From Nemophila menziesii (lineage: Eukaryota; Streptophyta; Magnoliopsida; Boraginales; Hydrophyllaceae), in the NCBI GenBank assembly GCA_029959085.1, contig JARWIR010000010.1, positions 6,097,001 through 6,161,000 of the forward strand: a stretch of 64,000 nt of DNA, in the 5' to 3' direction. Position numbers and translations under genes: made by a program. A model generated the notes under the pieces. It was not told the origin of the DNA. It did not search any database and saw only the letters and a list, made by a program, of their open reading frames with translations. Of the stretch, positions 36,599 to 48,654 are shown in pieces (the stretch's first letter is position 1; every line of letters begins with the position of its first letter).

Positions 36599-39243
36599 TT
36601 TTATTTTCATACCTTGACAGAGCTACTTGGAGGGTAAATTCCTTCTTAGAATATAGAATCTACATGAAAACAACAATGTGTAAATCAGATACCATAAAAG
36701 TTTCTTAGAATTACATGGAATTGTCAAATCAGTTGTCACAAAGAAGCTGACCTGTTTGAGAGGTCGTGGTATTTTGTTTGCTCGAAAATGGACCTTTCAT
36801 TACTTCTCCTATTATCTCACTAAACAAACACACTCTTTATTGACATGTGCAACACACATTTATCTTGATCATATAAACTTGGCTAAGCACACCAATCACC
36901 TATCTCATGCGGTCATACTTATATTGCTCTCAGGCTGGTATGTCTAAACTTGCATTGTCATCAGGATGTGGACATTCTATGGTAAACATGCAAACCATAG
37001 TAAAAGTATTTAATCGAATAAAATGAAGCAAAAAGTGAAACGATATTCTAAGATTATTTACTTTTAAAATGTCATTAGAATCTCGTAATTCAGGTAAATT
37101 TAATATTAATATGAAAATATGCCTTGCTAAATCAAATACTCTCGATACGATGTTTATAACATAATTTAATTATTTCCCATTCTCATCAAATTTATAAATT
37201 AACTCAACCACCATAAATGTTAGAAAAAACAAAAAAGAAGGAAAAAATATACACTTTTATTACATCCTAAAACCTCCATAAAAACCTTCTTACAGTTTAG
37301 TTTGGTTAAGTTTAAAATACTCTAACATCAAATAATTTAGTATAATCAAACACTAGAAAATAATATACAGACTTCATATATTACTTTGGCCAAGTGTGTC
37401 AAAAAATTATATCATCCAATCGAATATAAACACTTTTTTTAACCTTTTTAATAGTAAGGTAAATAAGTTAATCCTATAGGTAAGAATTAATATATTCATA
37501 CACACTTCAATGCTAAAAAATAGTAAACATAACATTATCATTTTAAATTATAATAAATATCCCCATGGACAAAAATTTATAGATCCCACAAGACCTTATA
37601 CACCATATTTTATTTGCCTCTCAATCTCTTATACATTTACCATAAATCTCGAAAAGATATTGTGTAATTCACTGTATGATTAATAAAGTTAAGTTTATTT
37701 ATAGTTTTATAAATTAAATATGAAATCAAATAAAGAATATAAAATATCTTACAATTATTAGAAAAGGCAAGACTTACCAAGATAACAATCAAAGAAGATA
37801 TTTGTTTGTTGAAATATAATGACCATTGATCTTATTCTGATAATAAATTATAAAAAATTAAAAAAATTATTATATATTTTATTGTAATTAGTACTAATTA
37901 CAACTATTATCAAATAAATTCTTAAAGAGATTTAAAACAATGAATATTATAAAAAATCTGAAAAAATTAATAATTTAAGCATTCAACATTTTTAAATTCA
38001 AATTGATCTTTAAACTAATCAAATAGTTTAACTTAATATCTATATTAACACATTTTTTGTCATAAAAAATGGATCGCAACAAAAAAAGTATAAATAAATA
38101 GTATATAAAATGAAAAATACTGTAAAAACCTTTACTCAATAGCACTGACAAAACCCATTTGCAAAATTGAAAATGATTTTGGCTTTTGTTGTTGTTGTTC
38201 TTCTTCTTTTGTTCTATCCATAGAGGAAATCCTTCTTTTGAATCATTCATGGAGGAAATCCTTTCTAAAATGTCGAGTCTTGGGTGCTTGAAACTGAGAT
38301 CTAGTATGAACATATTTTTAGGGTTTGTAATTTTTATGACGAACATAGACTCTATACTGGATCCATAGTTGCTTTTGGATCCTAAAATTTAAAATTGGGC
38401 CAGGATTAAAAAAATTTAAAAGGCAATCCCAATTGTTTTGATAATCATGATATTTTTGTACTGGGTTAATTTGGTACTAGAAATTACAAAGAATAAAATA
38501 AAGGAAAATGGACTTAAAGGATTTTTTTCTTTTTGGATATGTCCATGTTAATTAGAATTTGGACATGACCATAAATATTTTAGATTGGCTGTCTGATCTA
38601 GTCTTACTTGGTATAATCCAATTCGAGTTAACACGGGAGAAACTTATACTATAGGTATTTAAGTATTCAAGTGTAAATACTTAGTTTGGAAAGGGATCAT
38701 AAATAGTTAAGATATGGTGAAAATGTTAAGGTTGGGGAGCTAATGTATCTTTTGGTTTTGTTAATGTTTTATCCTACTCATAATACTAAGGAGCCTTGGT
38801 TAGTTGTAGCCTACCGCAAATTTACCCTGGAGGTATATGTCTACTATATGATGATAAATCTAATTTATTAGTTTATGCAAGTTCTGGAGGGAGGGAATAG
38901 GAAACTAACCAATATTATTACTAATTTAAATAGATTTTACCATAATATATGATATAAAGATGAGAGTCAAATGAGAGTCAACACAAGAAAATATTCTCTC
39001 TAGCCATTCATCTCACCTAACTTTTATTCCACAGAATCTTTTTGGTTTTCCACTCCTTTATCCACTTTTACACACTTTTTTGCTTTTTTTTTAGCTGCTT
39101 TGGTGTTTGTCCCAAAATCTGGGATCTATATTCAAATCAGCTTCAAAAAAATTTCCCATTCATCTCAGCTTTTTAACCGACCACCACTTCCCAAATATAA
39201 CCCACCCCTAACCCTACCCGCTACATCGAGTCTTACTCTCAGA

Positions 39244-40435
39244 ATGACGAAAATGTTCAATTCAGGCAAAGTTAATGGTACGAACTCGAAATTGAAGTCG
39301 AAGACGAAGTATACAAACATCACTCATCTGATGTTCTCGCCGGAAAGTGCAAATAATGAGGTTACTCCTCCAATGAGCGAGTAAGGAGGAAACTGAACAG
39401 AGAAAAGAGAAGGATCGAGTTTCTGAAACGATTACTCAAAATGTTGAAGTGAATCTTACTGAAGAAGTGGTTAAGCCAAAGGAATGGTCGAAGTTATTTG
39501 GTAAGAATGAAAATATGGCTCTTAATCTGGATTATCATCCCCCAATTCGTCAAGGTAATAAGAAAATAATCACTCCTCTAAAAGATGTTTTAGATGAGGG
39601 TTCAAATCAGTGGGAAAATTGTCTTATAGGGCAATTTATTGATAAATCTCCATCGTTTTATAATGTTTTGAGCTTCGTTAAGTTTCAATGGTTGAAATTT
39701 GGAAAGGTTACTGTAAAATCAGGAAATAATGGTACATTCATCTTTAAATTCGAGAATGAACAATCATATACTAGATTCCTTGAGCAGATGTGGCATATTA
39801 ATGGAATCCCTCTACTTCTAAGACCTTGGCAAATGGAGATGCAGTTTGAGAAGATAGATTTATCAAAGATACCAATATGGGTTAAACTTGTTAACATACC
39901 AATGGCTATGTGGACAAGGAGAGGTTTGAGTTACATTGCTAGTGGAATTGGTGTTCCTTTACAAATGGAGAGCATGACTGAATCCAAATCAAGGTTAGGA
40001 TATGCTCGAGTGTGTGTTGAAATTGATACTAATGAAGATCTTCCTGATGAGTTATCAGTTGATATTGGATTGGAAGATTTACAGATAGTTAAAGTGGTAT
40101 ATGATTGGAAACCAAACATTTGTAGTAAGTGTGGCAAAATTTGTCATAATAATGGAAAATGTCCAAACATAACTAAGGTTTGGATGCCAAAGGTTAATGA
40201 ACTTAAAAGCAGAGATAAAGGGAAGGAGAAGGTAGATGATGGAGATTGGGAAGCTGTTAAGAGTAGAAGTCAGAATCAATATAAAGATAAAGATAACTCT
40301 TCTTCTAACATGGTTTTATGCTCTAATTCCTTTGATACACTTAAAGAAACTACTGAAAATAGAATTAATAGGGACATTATGAAATTTATTAATGAAGGTG
40401 GTCAAGGTGAGGTTACTAGGCCTCCTAACTTATGA
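39244..40435 (+). pseudogene. LINE ORF1 (DUF4283-like, zinc knuckle)
   Basis: ORF1 is the RNA-binding gag-like protein of plant L1 elements. ATG at 39,244 opens MTKMFNSGKVNGTNS. A frame change near 39,375 (around VTPPMSE-stop) interrupts it, and the frame then continues without a break from about 39,380 to 40,435. The core (about 39,600-40,080) has the DUF4283 pattern (FKFENEQSYTRFLEQMWHI, RPWQMEMQF, PIWVKLVNIPMAMW). A CCHC-like knuckle follows (CSKCGKICHNNGKC, 40,123-40,164). The C-terminus is charged. It ends TGA overlapping the ORF2 ATG (40,432), consistent with coupled translation of ORF2. Confidence 0.85.
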
Positions 40436-43400
40436 ATTTTGTCTTTGGAATGTGAGAGGCTTCAATAACCTACTCAGGCAACTAGATGTAAAGGATTTTA
40501 TGTTTCAAAAAAAAGTAAAGCTTATTGGGCTCCTTGAAACAAAAGTGAGAGAACCTAATAGCTTGAAAATAATAAGTGAGCATTTTCCTCACTTGAAATT
40601 GCTTCACAACTATAATAAATGTGATAGTGGAAGGATTTGGATTATGTGGGATAACAATTATCTTGATATCAAGCTAATTTCATAAACTTCTCAACTTATA
40701 TTCATTGAAGTCGAAGAAAGTAACACAAATAATATCTTCTTTATTGGTTTTATATATGCGAGTAATGATGAGGATGAGAGGAAAGTATTATGGAAAGATA
40801 TGGTACTACTAAGTAAACAGTATGAGAATCAATGTGTATGTTTTACTGGGGATTTTAATGAAATTCTAAAGATTGAAGATAGACTACACTGTGACACATT
40901 ACCTAATAGCTCCTTATTGTTTGCTGATTGTCTTGAAGATGCTTGTTTATATGAACATCACTATGGTGGTCAATACTTCACTCTGACTAACAAGAATGAT
41001 CAAGGGCAGTTAAGGGCTAGTAAAATAGATAGGGCTTTTATCAATACTAAATGGATAAACACCTATGCTTCTAGTGCAATAATCAATCCTCTTTCTACAT
41101 TAGATCATTGCTCTATAAAAATTGTTATGGGGGATATAAAAAAGTCTAAACCATGTTCTTTCAAATTCTTTAATGTGTGGACAACACATGTTAAATATAA
41201 GGAGCTTATTGAGAACACTTGGAAAACTCAAGTCAGTGGAAATCATATGTTCATTTTGTGTAGGAAACTAAAGCTTGTTAAAGGTTAATTGAAGAAATTT
41301 AATATTGGATATTTTAAGAAGAATTCAGATGATATTGATAATATTAAGGATCAACTAGATATTGTTCAACATAAAATAATGAATGGGATCAGTACTGATA
41401 TTGTTATAACTGAAGAAAGAATACTTGTTCATCAACTGGAAGTTGCCACTATATCTTATCATGAAGCCTTAAAACAGAAGTCTAGAGCTCTTTTCATAAA
41501 TGATTCTGATATTAGCTCTGCATACTATTACAGGTTAATAAAGGGTAGAATTGCAAGGAATTATGTATCTACTTTAACTAGAGATGATGGAACTATCTTA
41601 ATCAAGCAAGAGGATATAAAAAAAAGAGTTTGTTGATTACTATAATTTTCTACTTGGAACTGAAGAAAATCAAGAATCCTGTTCAGTTAACACTCTAAAA
41701 TCTATTCTAAACAAATCAATAACTGATGAATGTATTGATGTCTTAATTGGCCCTATATCAGATGAGGAAATCAAAAAATCTTTATTTGCTATGGGAGATG
41801 GAAAGAGCCCTAGCCCTGATGGGTTTACGGCTTGTTTCTTTAAAAATGCTTGGGATATAATTGGAGTGGAGTTTTGTTCAGCAATTAAACAAACTTTCTG
41901 GTCAGGTAAACTACTTACTCAAGTAAATTCAACAAAAATTGTGTTAATACCTAAAGAAAAAAACCCTGTGAGTGGTAAAAAAATTTCGTCCTATCTCGTG
42001 TACAAATATTATATACAAGACTATATCACGAGTTATTATGAATCGATTAAAAAAAGTTATGAGTGCTATCATTTCATTAAACCAAGCGGCGTATATTAGT
42101 GGAAGGATCATATCTGATAATATCCTTGTTGCCCAAGAGGTGGTAAGTTGTTATGAGAAAAAATCTATTAGTCCTTCATGCACTATAAACTTAGATTTGC
42201 AGAAAGCCTATGATAGTGTAAATTGGACCTTTTTAATAAACACTTTGAAAGCTTTGAATTTTACTAATCAGTTTATTAAATGGATACAAATGTGCATATG
42301 CACACCATACTATTCAGTGTGCATAAATGGTGAATCTTGTGCTTATTTCAAAGGGAAGAGGGGGTTGAGACAGGGTGACCCTCTCTCACCCTATCTCTTT
42401 GCTATATGCATGGATGTTTTCTCATGCTTGTTCAAAGTGGTGGCAAAAAATAAGAATTTTAGTTATCATCCAAGGTGTAAAGATGTAAGTTTAAATCACT
42501 TAGTTTTTGCAGATGATTCATTAATATTTATGAAGGGGAATGAGGAATCTGCTAGAGTAGTAAAGGATGCTCTTAATCTATTCTCAAGATGCTCTGGTTT
42601 GAATATCAACTTCTCCAAGAGTGAATTATATTTTGGGGGTGTAAATGACAATACTAAAAGATGTATATCAAATATCTTGAACATTAAAATTGGTTTTCTT
42701 CCTGTGAGGTACCTTGGTGTACCCCTAAATTCAAAACAAATGAGTATATCAGATTGAAATGTACTTGTGGAGAAGATTTGTGATAATATATCACAATGGA
42801 GTTCAAAGTTGTTGTCTTATGCTGGGAGGATTGAACTTATCCGAGTTGTTTTGATAAGTAAAATCACTTTTTGGTGCAGGATTTTTCTTCTTCCTAAACA
42901 GGTAATCTATAAATTAAATCAAAGATTAGCTGGCTTCTTGTGGAAAGGTAATCTTGATAGTGCTTATGGTGCTAGAATTGCTTGGAGTACAGTTTGTAGT
43001 AGTAAGAAAGAAGGGGGATTAAACATTCCCAATCTTGAGATTATTAATAAAATTTGCTTACTTTCAAATTTTTGGAGATTTTATTCTCATAATCACAATC
43101 TTTGGAGCTTGTGGGTGAATAAGAATATACTAAAAAATAAGTGTATTTGGAGCATTAGCCCTAAACAGTACCATTCATGGATGTGGAAGCAAATGCTCAA
43201 AGTTAGAAAATTTCTTATAATCTGATTTATCATGAAGTTGGAAATGGGAAGTTAACCTTTATAATGTGGGATAAGTGGATTAAAAGAAAGGGTGTGCAAG
43301 AATTACTAAATATATCTTGTGATGAGAGTAATCTGAGCTGTAATAAGACATATAGGGAATGTTTTGGTAGAGGAAGGTGGAGAATCCCTCCTTGTATAGG

Positions 43401-43748
43401 GAAAATTCTACCTCAAATACAAAGTATTAACTTAACTGATAAAGAAGATAAAATTTGTTGGACTGAAACTGTTAAAAATCATTTTTCTTACAAAAAAACT
43501 ATGACTTGAATTACTGATCATAATAATGAAGTGAGATGGTTTTATATAGTATGGTCTATAGCTTGTATACCGAGATGCTCATTTGTGGCTTGGCAAGTTG
43601 CAATTGGCAGATTACCTACAAAAGATAGATTGAATGATTGGGGTTTGAATGTCAATCCTATTTGTTATTTGTGTAAAACTGAGAATGAAGATAGCATTCA
43701 GTTTTGGGCTTCATTTAATAAAAGTTTGATTTACCGATCAAAAAAAAA
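40432..43748 (+). pseudogene. LINE ORF2 (AP endonuclease and reverse transcriptase), broken
   Basis: The reading starts one base out of frame just after the ATG (a T-run is one base short). Endonuclease: CLWNVRGFNN, GLLETKV (catalytic Glu), FTGDFNEIL (Asp/Asn), STLDHCSI (Asp-His). Reverse transcriptase: GKSPSPDGF (41,800), KKFRPISC (41,976), LDLQKAYDSVNW (motif A), GLRQGDPLSPYLF (motif B), FADDSLIF (motif C, 42,508), YLGVPL. C-terminal zf-RVT starts CYLCKTENED and is cut. Lesions: stops near 40,683, 41,286, 42,755 and 43,223, and frame changes near 41,625 (A-run), 41,972 and 43,226. Catalytic residues are intact, so inactivation looks fairly recent. Confidence 0.85.
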
Positions 43749-44009
43749 TGATGAGTTGAGATAATATATGAAACACTAGGTGAGTTAAACCATATATGAT
43801 AGAAAGGGATCACGAAAGTCATACGAATAACCTAACTATATCAGAGCATTGAATATAGAAATAATGCCCGATAAAACATTATGTCTCTTGATCCTATAAA
43901 TATATCACAAAAATCTCCAATAATACCAAAATATTTGAGAATAATAAAACATTCAAATAATGTCACATATTAAGGATAAATCCCCCTAGTAAGTCTAATA
44001 ATCCCACAA

Positions 44010-44285
44010 AATTATGTTTATTGACCTATAAATATATCACAAAAGATGTTACATCACTCATACTTTATAAATTCCCAATATTTGTTTTTATAGAAATAAG
44101 CATATAGGCCATCTGCCACTATAGTGCCTTGTCCTAGCCAAGACTCCATAGGGAAGTTTCAATCTCCTTCAAACATACATGTTTTGTTATATCAGTGTTT
44201 ATATCATCAGAGATTCAAGGGTTTATGGTATCCATAAATGTATCGTATTTCCTTGACCCTTTTGTTGTAAAGAAATGGTTGAAAT
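44010..44285 (-). mobile_element. Old LINE fragment, unit 3, left part
   Basis: The reverse-transcriptase start equivalent to 10,010-10,260 in unit 1, split from its continuation at 48,655 by the LTR retrotransposon. Confidence 0.65.
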
Positions 44286-44532
44286 TGTTGAAACAATATG
44301 TAAAAGAAACTAGTTGATGAGAGGATATATGGGGATAAGAAGAGTATATTATTATATATGTATTTATATCTTACTTTGAGGGAATGGACAAGCCTTTATA
44401 TAGAGACTTATGAGATTATCAAACTACCATACTAATTACATAATAAGTAGGATGTTACAAGGGATAAATGTGAAGGTTACAAACGCTCTCCACTACTCTA
44501 GAATAATACCTACATTATACTATTTCTTAACA
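44286..44532 (-). repeat. 3' LTR (in element sense) of LARD-like element
   Basis: 247 bp, starting tgttgaaacaa and ending atttcttaaca on the + strand. The adjacent interior holds the polypurine tract at 44,533-44,542. Confidence 0.85.
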
Positions 44533-44542
44533 CTCCCTCTTG
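44533..44542 (-). other. Polypurine tract
   Basis: Read on the minus strand: CAAGAGGGAG directly before the LTR TGTTAAG. This is the plus-strand primer of LTR retrotransposons and fixes the element's orientation. Confidence 0.7.
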
Positions 44543-47500
44543 GGTATTATTTCAAATACGCATATGATGTTACCTCGTTAAAAACCTTGCTAGTAAAACC
44601 CAATGGGAAAAAACTAGTCAAGGGAAAAAAGTGCAACGCGTATGAATCTCCCTCTGAATGTGTGGATAAAGTACCTTGATCATTAGTATTATCGATTTGT
44701 CTCATGAAATGGAAGTATCTTTGCATAAATTATCAAGTGCAACCATAAATTATATTGACATGATATTCATCTTGAACTTTACATCTTGGGATTTTCTTGT
44801 GAACTTAAATTTGACCAAGTCGAGTTGAATATCCACCAAATTTTTATTGATATGCCTCGTTAAAACCTTTCTAAGAAAACCTTGTGGGATAAAAACCGAG
44901 TGAAGGAAAAAGAGTACATAATCGTTATCAATACGCTTTTAATTTTCCTCGTTAAAAACTTTGTCATGAAAACCCTGTGGGAAAAAACATTGACGAAGGA
45001 ATAAAGAGTGCAATACGTGTTGTTCTCCCCCTCATGTAAACGTATATGTGATGATCTTCAGTTCCGAATATAATATCGATATTCAGTATCTTACACATTT
45101 TTATAATAGTAACTATAATTTCAAATTAAACAATATATGAAGTCATGTCGTCATATAACACTAGAATGATCCACAAACACAAACATGTGCAATTTAAAGT
45201 AATAAATATTCATGCACGTAATCATAAATAAACACATATTCTACTTATGAAATATAAAACAAATAAATGGCAGATTACATGACAATATATAAGACAATTA
45301 AAGATTGTTAAAGACAACAAAAGTAATACAAATATCATTCTAATATATCCCGAGATTTATGTATACGTGTTTTTAGTCTTCTAAAGACTTTCATGTAATT
45401 TTTCGTATCACACGATACGTATTGGTAAATTTATTTTATTATAAGACGCACATGAAGTCCTATATGAAACTATCAGGCAAATATTTTCCACCAAAAAAGT
45501 ACTTCATATATTCACATTGACTGTGTGAGTATGATTATGCCTGACTGCGTCTTATTATATTTGACCAATTAATTTTTCTAGACGACATCATAGAATGGAC
45601 TTCGATTCAAGATCCTTGTTTTTATTTAGTAACTTTTACATGATCATTTGTAAATATTATTTGGTCATGATCAATTTGTTTTTCGATTCCATATATTTAT
45701 GTAGTAATATAATTGAATGAGATTCTTTTATCTCAATTTCTCAATACTGAGAAAATATTCAGGTACCTGGTACTCTTTTTAGAGTACTATTCTTTAGTTC
45801 TATTTTCTACATTATCTCATGATAATTTTAGAAGTGCCAACTTGCTCATACTACTCAATTTTATGATATTTTGGAACTGACGGGTCGACCACGCTTTACG
45901 CGTTGCAATGTATTTTTTCAAAGGAAATTAGTTTGAGCATTATCTTTTCAAGCTGAATACGTGACTTAGTTAATTACAAATGCATCTTATTATTACACTA
46001 AGCTCATAACTTATTTTCGAGGATAAAGTTTCATCTTATAAAATATTTTTCAGCTCCCCCTCTTATCATGAGAATCTTGCTTTATGCATAGTATTCCCGT
46101 ATACATATTTTTCATGTGACAAACTCAAGATATATATTAATCACTATAGATTGAAATAAATTCTCATATTTGTTCGTGATCTCATTTTGTGCATAATGGT
46201 GGAACATTTATATTTTATGTTGCACAAGTAACCGTATATAGATGGATACTTTAGGTCTTTGACCAATGAGGGTATTCATGATTTTTAGTTGGACTTTTTT
46301 TCAATATGACCGCATATATGTATAAAGTTGTATGTCGATAAGTCATATTAGGAGAATTCACAACCAATTGTCTAGAAATTTTCTATTTTAAGAAAATATA
46401 TATTCTGCTAGATCATATATATATCTCCCCCTGAATTTGACTATTGACTTCAAATAGTACAAATAAAAAAGAGATATCCTAGTAATATTTATTTTAGGAT
46501 TTAAACAATATTGATAAATACTATATTAGTGGTTCTGGTTATAATCATGATTATATTAATGATAATGAATTTATATTAATAAACATGACAGAAAAGCCTA
46601 ACATAGCAAAAGATTATGGTCATCAAACTTATATAACTTCATGTGATGGTTTTGACCGATTGGTCATGTTGATGAGTTTTTATTAAAGAATAATATCAAC
46701 TTTTTTTGTACATATCGAGCATATGAAACATCTCAATACAAGATATTTTGTCACTCTATTTTTTGAAATTTAATCGAGTTGGACTCGCTCATATATTATC
46801 CTTTGAGAAGATACGATTCCTTCATAGAAGTATAAGTTTATCCTCTCGTAATTGATTTAATGTTGGATTTATTGGATTTATCCAAATGACATTCATCATA
46901 AAATAATTATGTCACATAATTTTGTCTGAGTAAATTTTTTCACTTATGACATGATGATTTTTGTTTTTGTTAAAATACAAAAATGACATGATGATCGATT
47001 GGTCTAAAACAACATATTCAAGTATCCTCTTTGCAAGAGGGCGGTGGTTCAAATCCCACTTTGAACATTCAAATATCTTTTTATTAAAATGTCATTATGT
47101 AAGGATCCATTTAAGAATTTATCTTTCTTTTTGTTTTCATGATTCAATAATCATGTCAAATAATCTTTCGCAATTTCAATTTCAAGATTTTTTTTATGAT
47201 AACGTGTTCTTTTCATGAATACGTAATTATTTCTCCAACCCCGTATGATTTTCAATGTCAGTAACTAATATAATGTATAATTGTTCATTATATCAAACGA
47301 ATTTTTTTATTCATGATAACTATATAAATCATGGGATTAGGCTTTAAGCCTCGTTGGAGATAATGTCGAAATGTAATTTTTTTTTACGTATTCGTTCTTA
47401 GATGCATTAATTTCTTTCCAAAGATTATTTTCACTGTCATATGTGACGTTCATATGGCTTTCAAGTTCATGCCAAACAAACATTTTAACATTCAATATTT

Positions 47501-48370
47501 CATAGAAATGATAATAGAATGTTTTTTTTCATGTCATCAAGATGTATTTGATAATTTAAGAGAATTTATCTCAATACTTATTTGCATGATTCAATAAATT
47601 ATTTTTTTCAAAAAATATTGAGACTTTAAGTCTATAATTAACGAGATTATGATAAATAAATTTCATAATCATTCATAAATGCTTTTGCAATTCTAATCCA
47701 CAATTTATTTATTTATTATTGTTGTGCATTTGGATTACATGTCCAATTTTATTCATATAAGCATTATTTTCTCACTTGATTTCAAATTCAAGATATATGA
47801 CAAAAATATTGCTCAATATATGAACGAAAAATTTATTTCGTTAGACTCATTTTCATGAATCATACTTTTGTAACAATTAGGTTTTGAATAATTTCACCAT
47901 GAATTATTATCAAGTTGGACATTTCATAATGGTTTCATCAATTGTTTCTCACCAATATTCAAATTTTTTCTTGATAATTTCATTGAAATATTTTTGTTCT
48001 TTATAAACAACTCGAAAGTTATTTTTTTTTCATAAACAAGACGAGTTTCACATTGCTTTTAAGCAATCATAATTTATAAATTGAAGCAAACATTCAATTT
48101 CTTATTTTCGTCATTTTTTTCAATGATTGTAATTCTTTTCTTGAAGCAAACTTGTAAAATTTCAAGTTGAATCTTCTCTTTCAAAATCATATATTTGAAG
48201 AGGTTTATGAATTTCGATTAATCTTTACACTCTATTAGAATATATTTTTAAATAGAGATGAAGTAATCAATTATATTATAATATAACATAAAAAAAATTT
48301 AAAAAATATATCTTACTCAAGAATTACTTACCTCTATATAACAAAAAAAATTATGAAAAGTCTCAAATCA

Positions 48371-48404
48371 TATTAGCTCAGTTGGTAAAGTCGTGCTGAT
48401 AACG
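48371..48404 (-). other. Primer-binding site matching the 5' half of tRNA-Ile
   Basis: The + strand here reads attagctcagttggt, then aaag, then tcgtgctgataacg, and abuts the LTR at 48,405. This is the D-arm and anticodon-arm sequence of plant tRNA-Ile (AAU gene, IAU in mature tRNA), positions about 6-40, with a 3-nt gap near position 22-26. In element sense the site is therefore complementary to a tRNA 5' half whose 3' end (position 40) sits exactly at the LTR edge. A conventional initiator-Met site would match only 8 of 12 bases. Drosophila copia and yeast Ty5 are known to prime from half-tRNAs (initiator Met). Confidence 0.65.
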
Positions 48405-48649
48405 TGTTGTAAAACAACATGTAAAAAAAACTAGTTGATGAGAGGATATATGGAGATAAGAAGAGTATATTATTATATATGTATTTTCATCTTACTTTGA
48501 GGGAACAATCCTTTATATAGAGACTTATGAGACTATCCAACTACCCTACTAATTACATAATAAGTAGGATGTTACAAGGGATAAATGTGAAGGTTACAAA
48601 GGCTCTCCACTACTCTAGAATAATACCCACATTATAATATTTCATAACA
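48405..48649 (-). repeat. 5' LTR (in element sense) of LARD-like element
   Basis: 245 bp, starting tgttgtaaaacaac and ending atttcataaca on the + strand, with the same interior blocks as the partner LTR (actagttgatgagaggatat, agtaggatgttacaaggg). Confidence 0.85.
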
Positions 48650-48654
48650 GAAAT

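Larger units (their letters stand above)
35632..36870. mobile_element. 1.2-kb segment with CACTA-like end and captured exons (only in unit 3)
   Basis: It begins CACTACAAAAAAATTC at 35,632, a terminus typical of CACTA elements. Units 1 and 2 keep its first 45 bp or so (to ggtatgtg) and then jump to sequence equivalent to about 36,870. The inside holds a GC-richer leader-like stretch (35,750-36,170), a NEK-kinase-like exon (+) and an unidentified exon (minus). I do not find the opposite terminus, so classification as a gene-capturing CACTA derivative is tentative. Confidence 0.4.
38965..43748 (+). mobile_element. L1-clade LINE inserted in unit 3
   Basis: The insertion is absent at the homologous site in units 1 (about 9,703) and 2. 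It is flanked by gatgag (38,959-38,964 and 43,750-43,755), a target-site duplication, and ends in a short A-run (43,741-43,748). It encodes an ORF1 with DUF4283-like domain and a zinc knuckle, and an ORF2 with endonuclease and reverse transcriptase. ORF2 stops short: the zf-RVT domain (CYLCKTENED) runs into the tail, so some 3' sequence was lost. It is nearly full length but carries many lesions. Confidence 0.9.
44286..48649 (-). mobile_element. Non-coding LTR retrotransposon (LARD-like), 4,364 bp
   Basis: Flanked by GAAAT (44,281-44,285 and 48,650-48,654); unit 1 has the empty site (gttgagatatct). LTRs are at 44,286-44,532 and 48,405-48,649, both TG...CA, with about twenty differences by eye. 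A polypurine tract (CAAGAGGGAG) abuts the left LTR and a primer-binding site abuts the right LTR, so the element reads on the minus strand. The 3.87-kb interior has no gag-pol. Near the 3' end are repeats of the type cctcgttaaaaacctt...aaacccaatggg (44,573; 44,862; 44,949) and ctccccctc blocks, which I recall from 3' regions of plant Ty1-copia elements. I infer a large non-autonomous derivative of a copia family. Confidence 0.85.

Noticed and set aside
46961..47218. 85-codon open frame in the LARD-like element
   Set aside because: No similarity to gag, pol or any domain I know; AT-rich residue composition expected by chance.
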